NCBI GenBank assembly: GCA_042095835.1
Contig: JBELML010000136.1
Coordinates: forward strand, 1-17,290
Direction of reading: 5' to 3'
DNA: 17,290 nucleotides
From: DATFKA01 sp042095835
GTDB lineage: Bacteria > Bacteroidota > Bacteroidia > Chitinophagales > Saprospiraceae
Made by a program: the position numbers and the translations under genes. This document shows, in pieces, positions 14,528-17,290 of this stretch (position 1 is its first letter; each line of letters opens with the position of its first letter). Under the pieces are notes generated by a model. That model worked only from the letters and a program-made list of their open reading frames with translations. It was not told the DNA's origin and did not search any database.

Positions 14528-14563
14528 AAGACGGAAAATCCATCTATATAAATTTTCCGTCTT
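14528..14563 (-). terminator. Terminator-like hairpin after the secreted esterase gene
   Basis: Perfect 12-bp arms AAGACGGAAAAT (14528-14539) and ATTTTCCGTCTT (14552-14563) with a 12-base loop, 18 bases after the stop of the minus-strand gene. The T content is modest on both strands, so termination may be bidirectional or partly Rho-assisted. Confidence 0.65.
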
Positions 14564-14581
14564 TTATATTATTATAAATAT

Positions 14582-17290
14582 TTACTTATTCGATATGCGC
14601 AATGCACGCTTAGTTTCGATATGATTTTCACCGATTAATTGAATGATATATAATCCATCTTCACTGGCTTTATCTTCGAATTTTAACGCTATTAACTCCT
14701 GGAACTTGATTATTGGCTCCTTAAGAACTAGCTTTCCATTTAAATCAAAAACCTGTATTTCATCGAACATATTCTTTTCTATTGCAATATGTAGGCTACG
14801 ATTAAACGGATTTGGATAGATATTAATATCTGCCATCTCAGATGGGGAATTGAACTTAAAATCAATCTTTTCTGCATCATTAGATTTATCATCTGGACTC
14901 TCTTCGTTTTTATTCGCAGCCCCTGAACCAACTTGACAGCCCGTTATCGATACGTCATCTATATAAACAAAATCCCAGTCTCCCGATGCATCAGACCTAA
15001 AGCGTAATTGAGTATTTGAGGTAAATGGTCCTTGTATTACCACCTGATCTGTATATAACTGATCATTTACAAATTCATCGCTTTCATTCCATTCTTCTAC
15101 TGTAGTAAACGTAGTACCATCATCTGAAGAAATTTGCAACCAAAAATCTTCATTAGAATTATCCATACTTCTTGGATAATAACCGAAGTCAACCGTAATT
15201 TCAGTAAAGTTGGATAGATCTAAGGTACCAGTTGTCATTGTTGAGGTGCTGGTATTATCTCTTAATTCGACAGAATAATTACCCGTGGAGGCATAACTCG
15301 TGTTATTTAATCGTTGGCAATCAGTACCACCATCATTCCAGTTTCCAAAACCAGACTCAAAATCGTCTGAAATGATAGTAATATTACAGGTAAGGGGTGT
15401 GCCTTCACAAACACAGTTATTGTTATATATGTCGTTAACCGTGTTTGCATCTCCATCGTCACAAGGGGTTCCCACCATTGCGCAAGAAGCTGATACCGCT
15501 AGGTAAGCCACTTGCTCCGTAGTATGACTTCGTTCGCTATCCACAAACTGGTCTTCGTCGAAAGCCAATGTAATATTTGAATTAGTAAAAGGCGCATTTG
15601 TGAATAGCACAGGCCAACCCGCATCTCCGCCATCAAAAGCAGCAACACTTAATACCGCATTACTTACATTGGATAAATTGGTGGTATAATCATAACCACT
15701 GGCACTATTTTGTGTGCCTCTAACATCATCCGCTCCTAGCCCTGCGTCTATTTGAAGACCGCTAACTTGATAGTTTCCAGCTTCAACAACAATTACACCC
15801 AGTGTTTCATTAGCCCTTGTTTTATCGGTATCTTCGGCCACTTGTTTCCCGGCGGCAAAGCCTGAAGCATTTGGAGGATTAACTCGGCTATTATTTGCAG
15901 AGGCCCAGAATGTCGACCAATCCGCATCATTATAGGTCATAACTTGGCCTAATACAACGGGATTAGTATAGGTATTTAGATAAGTGCGATTTTCAAATAC
16001 CCATGCATTCTTTCCAGCGGTTTGCGTAGAATTTAACGTACGTACCTCCATAGTAACACCATCATTCGTGGCAGTGTAGGTGCCTTCTTCCGCAACAAGA
16101 TATTGAACATTATAATTGCCAGAAACCGAGCCGCCAGGATTTTGTAAACGAACTTCGAACAATGATCCGGTGGCGTTGCGTATTCTCGTAACAACCGGTG
16201 CGTCTGAAATGGACTCTATTTGTGGTGTTGCAACAACAACCATAGAACAGTATGCATTATCTAACGTAACGGTTGACCAGTTATCTCCACTAACAACGAC
16301 CATACCTTCTTCTAATAACAACCCATTATTAATTGGTGTTCCGGCACAATTGCAGTTCGAATCATATACATCATTTATAGTACAAACATCACCATCATCA
16401 CAAGCCGTGGGGGAACACGAAGAACAACTCGTATCAACTAATGGCAGGGCAAAATCTAGCAAGAATTGGAATTTATCTGAGTTGCCAGAGCTACTAATAC
16501 TATGGATTAATGTATCACGATCACCTATACCTAAAGAATTGTATCTATCTATTATAATAAAGCCATTATTTGGGTCATGCGAATCAGTGGTAGTGCCCGG
16601 TGGTGGACCATAAACAAGGAATATTGGGGGAGATGAAACGTTTACCTCATTTGGTGGATACCAAAGTGTAGGATCAGCCCATATTCCATCTGGCAAGGCA
16701 TTGTACATATATATGCCTTTTATGTTCGGGTCTGGTCGATGTGCAAATTTCCAACTTAAAATAGAACCACGCGATGATGCTCCTACGATAAATTGAGTTG
16801 TATCAAAATTATAAGTATCTGCATTTGCTTTTACCCAAGCCAACATGAGCTCTGCATCAGTCCAGCCATTATTAACTTCTGTAAAATTCTTTAAATCTGG
16901 AACGGATTCCCAAGAGACAATAGATATGCCATTAGATGTTAATGAATTGACCATTGAATTGGGCAGACTCGTATTTCCTCCATTTTGGTGCGCATAAATA
17001 AATACCGGAGTTGGACAATTGGAGGGAGCTGTATGTATGTCTAAAAATTGCAAAGGTCCCGAACCATATGCTACTTTTAGCGGGCTGCAATTAGCAGCTT
17101 GGTCTAGCACCGTTATCGTGGTAGTAATCGAATCACAACCTTGTGCTGTGGTGTTAACAACCACAACGGTATCTAGTAAGGTATAATCACAGGTGAAATT
17201 ATATAAGGTGTCATTCGCGCAAATTTGAGCCTGTAAAGGGCGCAGTTGCGGTTTGTCCCCATTCAGTGAAGTTGAAAAGTAGTGAGGAAA
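14582..17290 (-). CDS. Multidomain secreted esterase-like protein with T9SS C-terminal domain (5' end outside the window)
   Basis: The frame is open to the right edge, so the gene continues beyond it; the GTG at 17164 is only an internal codon. The extra residues (QICANDTLYNFTCDYTLLDT) lead into AQGCDSITTTITVLD, a surface-repeat motif common in Bacteroidota adhesins. An alpha/beta-hydrolase-like domain follows (about 17086-16436), with PVFIYAHQNGG, the candidate nucleophile in GASSRGS (codon near 16774) and a possible His/Asp in DSHDP or LIHSI. Next come a CDDGD...NDVYDSNCNC linker (16405-16334), a beta-rich region resembling H-type lectin-like modules (to about 15480), a second CDDGD linker near 15395-15470, a MAM/jelly-roll-like domain (DDFESGFGNW ... 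FVYIDDVSITGC, to about 14940), and a T9SS type A tail (INIYPNPFNRSL ... LKFEDKASEDGLYIIQL). It is likely surface-exposed or released. The substrate is unknown. Confidence 0.85.
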   Translation of the reverse strand, partial: FPHYFSTSLNGDKPQLRPLQAQICANDTLYNFTCDYTLLDTVVVVNTTAQGCDSITTTITVLDQAANCSPLKVAYGSGPLQFLDIHTAPSNCPTPVFIYAHQNGGNTSLPNSMVNSLTSNGISIVSWESVPDLKNFTEVNNGWTDAELMLAWVKANADTYNFDTTQFIVGASSRGSILSWKFAHRPDPNIKGIYMYNALPDGIWADPTLWYPPNEVNVSSPPIFLVYGPPPGTTTDSHDPNNGFIIIDRYNSLGIGDRDTLIHSISSSGNSDKFQFLLDFALPLVDTSCSSCSPTACDDGDVCTINDVYDSNCNCAGTPINNGLLLEEGMVVVSGDNWSTVTLDNAYCSMVVVATPQIESISDAPVVTRIRNATGSLFEVRLQNPGGSVSGNYNVQYLVAEEGTYTATNDGVTMEVRTLNSTQTAGKNAWVFENRTYLNTYTNPVVLGQVMTYNDADWSTFWASANNSRVNPPNASGFAAGKQVAEDTDKTRANETLGVIVVEAGNYQVSGLQIDAGLGADDVRGTQNSASGYDYTTNLSNVSNAVLSVAAFDGGDAGWPVLFTNAPFTNSNITLAFDEDQFVDSERSHTTEQVAYLAVSASCAMVGTPCDDGDANTVNDIYNNNCVCEGTPLTCNITIISDDFESGFGNWNDGGTDCQRLNNTSYASTGNYSVELRDNTSTSTMTTGTLDLSNFTEITVDFGYYPRSMDNSNEDFWLQISSDDGTTFTTVEEWNESDEFVNDQLYTDQVVIQGPFTSNTQLRFRSDASGDWDFVYIDDVSITGCQVGSGAANKNEESPDDKSNDAEKIDFKFNSPSEMADINIYPNPFNRSLHIAIEKNMFDEIQVFDLNGKLVLKEPIIKFQELIALKFEDKASEDGLYIIQLIGENHIETKRALRISNK

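Noticed and set aside
14479..14529. AGGAGG followed by a 12-codon GTG frame
   Set aside because: Too short and without a recognisable product; it ends at the terminator hairpin of the opposite-strand gene.
1..17290. CRISPR array, tRNA, rRNA or known riboswitch
   Set aside because: No regularly spaced direct repeats, tRNA cloverleaf, rRNA segment or recognised aptamer was seen on either strand by eye.

Overview
The window looks like chromosomal DNA of a Bacteroidota bacterium, most likely Saprospiria (Lewinella/Haliscomenobacter-like). Two secreted proteins end in type IX secretion system (T9SS) type A C-terminal domains. There is a DUF5916-type outer-membrane protein, a cell-surface protein with Cys/Asp-rich CDDGD linkers, weak Shine-Dalgarno sequences and moderate GC. 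The genus is inference; no rRNA or tRNA gene was seen.

Layout. 1-860: the tail of an unknown gene and a polytopic membrane protein. 882-2004 (minus): a GNAT-like acetyltransferase followed by an AlkA-type DNA glycosylase. 2005-2365: a gene-free stretch built of inverted-repeat elements. 2366-4144 (plus): a secreted subtilase with a T9SS tail. 4141-6142 (minus): AraC regulator, HisIE and Ogt, probably co-transcribed. 6341-7172 (plus): a small membrane protein one base before MoaC. 7347-7799: an Hsp20 preceded by palindromes that look like stress operators. 8007-10691: the DUF5916/CBM9-like outer-membrane protein. 10692-11516: a 254-bp MITE-like element with a 9-bp target duplication, a terminator, a gene remnant and another foldback element. 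11517-12737: a lipase-like alpha/beta hydrolase whose last codons lie in a second MITE-like element. 13063-13392: an orphan Cys/His-motif protein. 13781-14318 (minus): a frameshifted, truncated tyrosine recombinase of the kind that accompanies Bacteroidota IS91-like elements. 14582-17290 (minus, running off the window): a multidomain secreted esterase with a T9SS tail.

The most unusual content is non-coding. Three elements at 2128-2308, 11333-11494 and 12718-12873, plus a decayed relative at about 2005-2113, share a core motif and the same nested-hairpin plan. Their outer arms are unrelated in sequence between copies, yet each copy keeps left-right complementarity. Two of them bracket the hydrolase gene, and one has rewritten its C-terminus.

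Functionally the window mixes housekeeping genes (alkylation repair by AlkA and Ogt, histidine biosynthesis by HisIE, molybdopterin synthesis by MoaC, the Hsp20 chaperone) with secreted degradative or surface proteins. The right-hand third shows repeated small-element insertion and decay.
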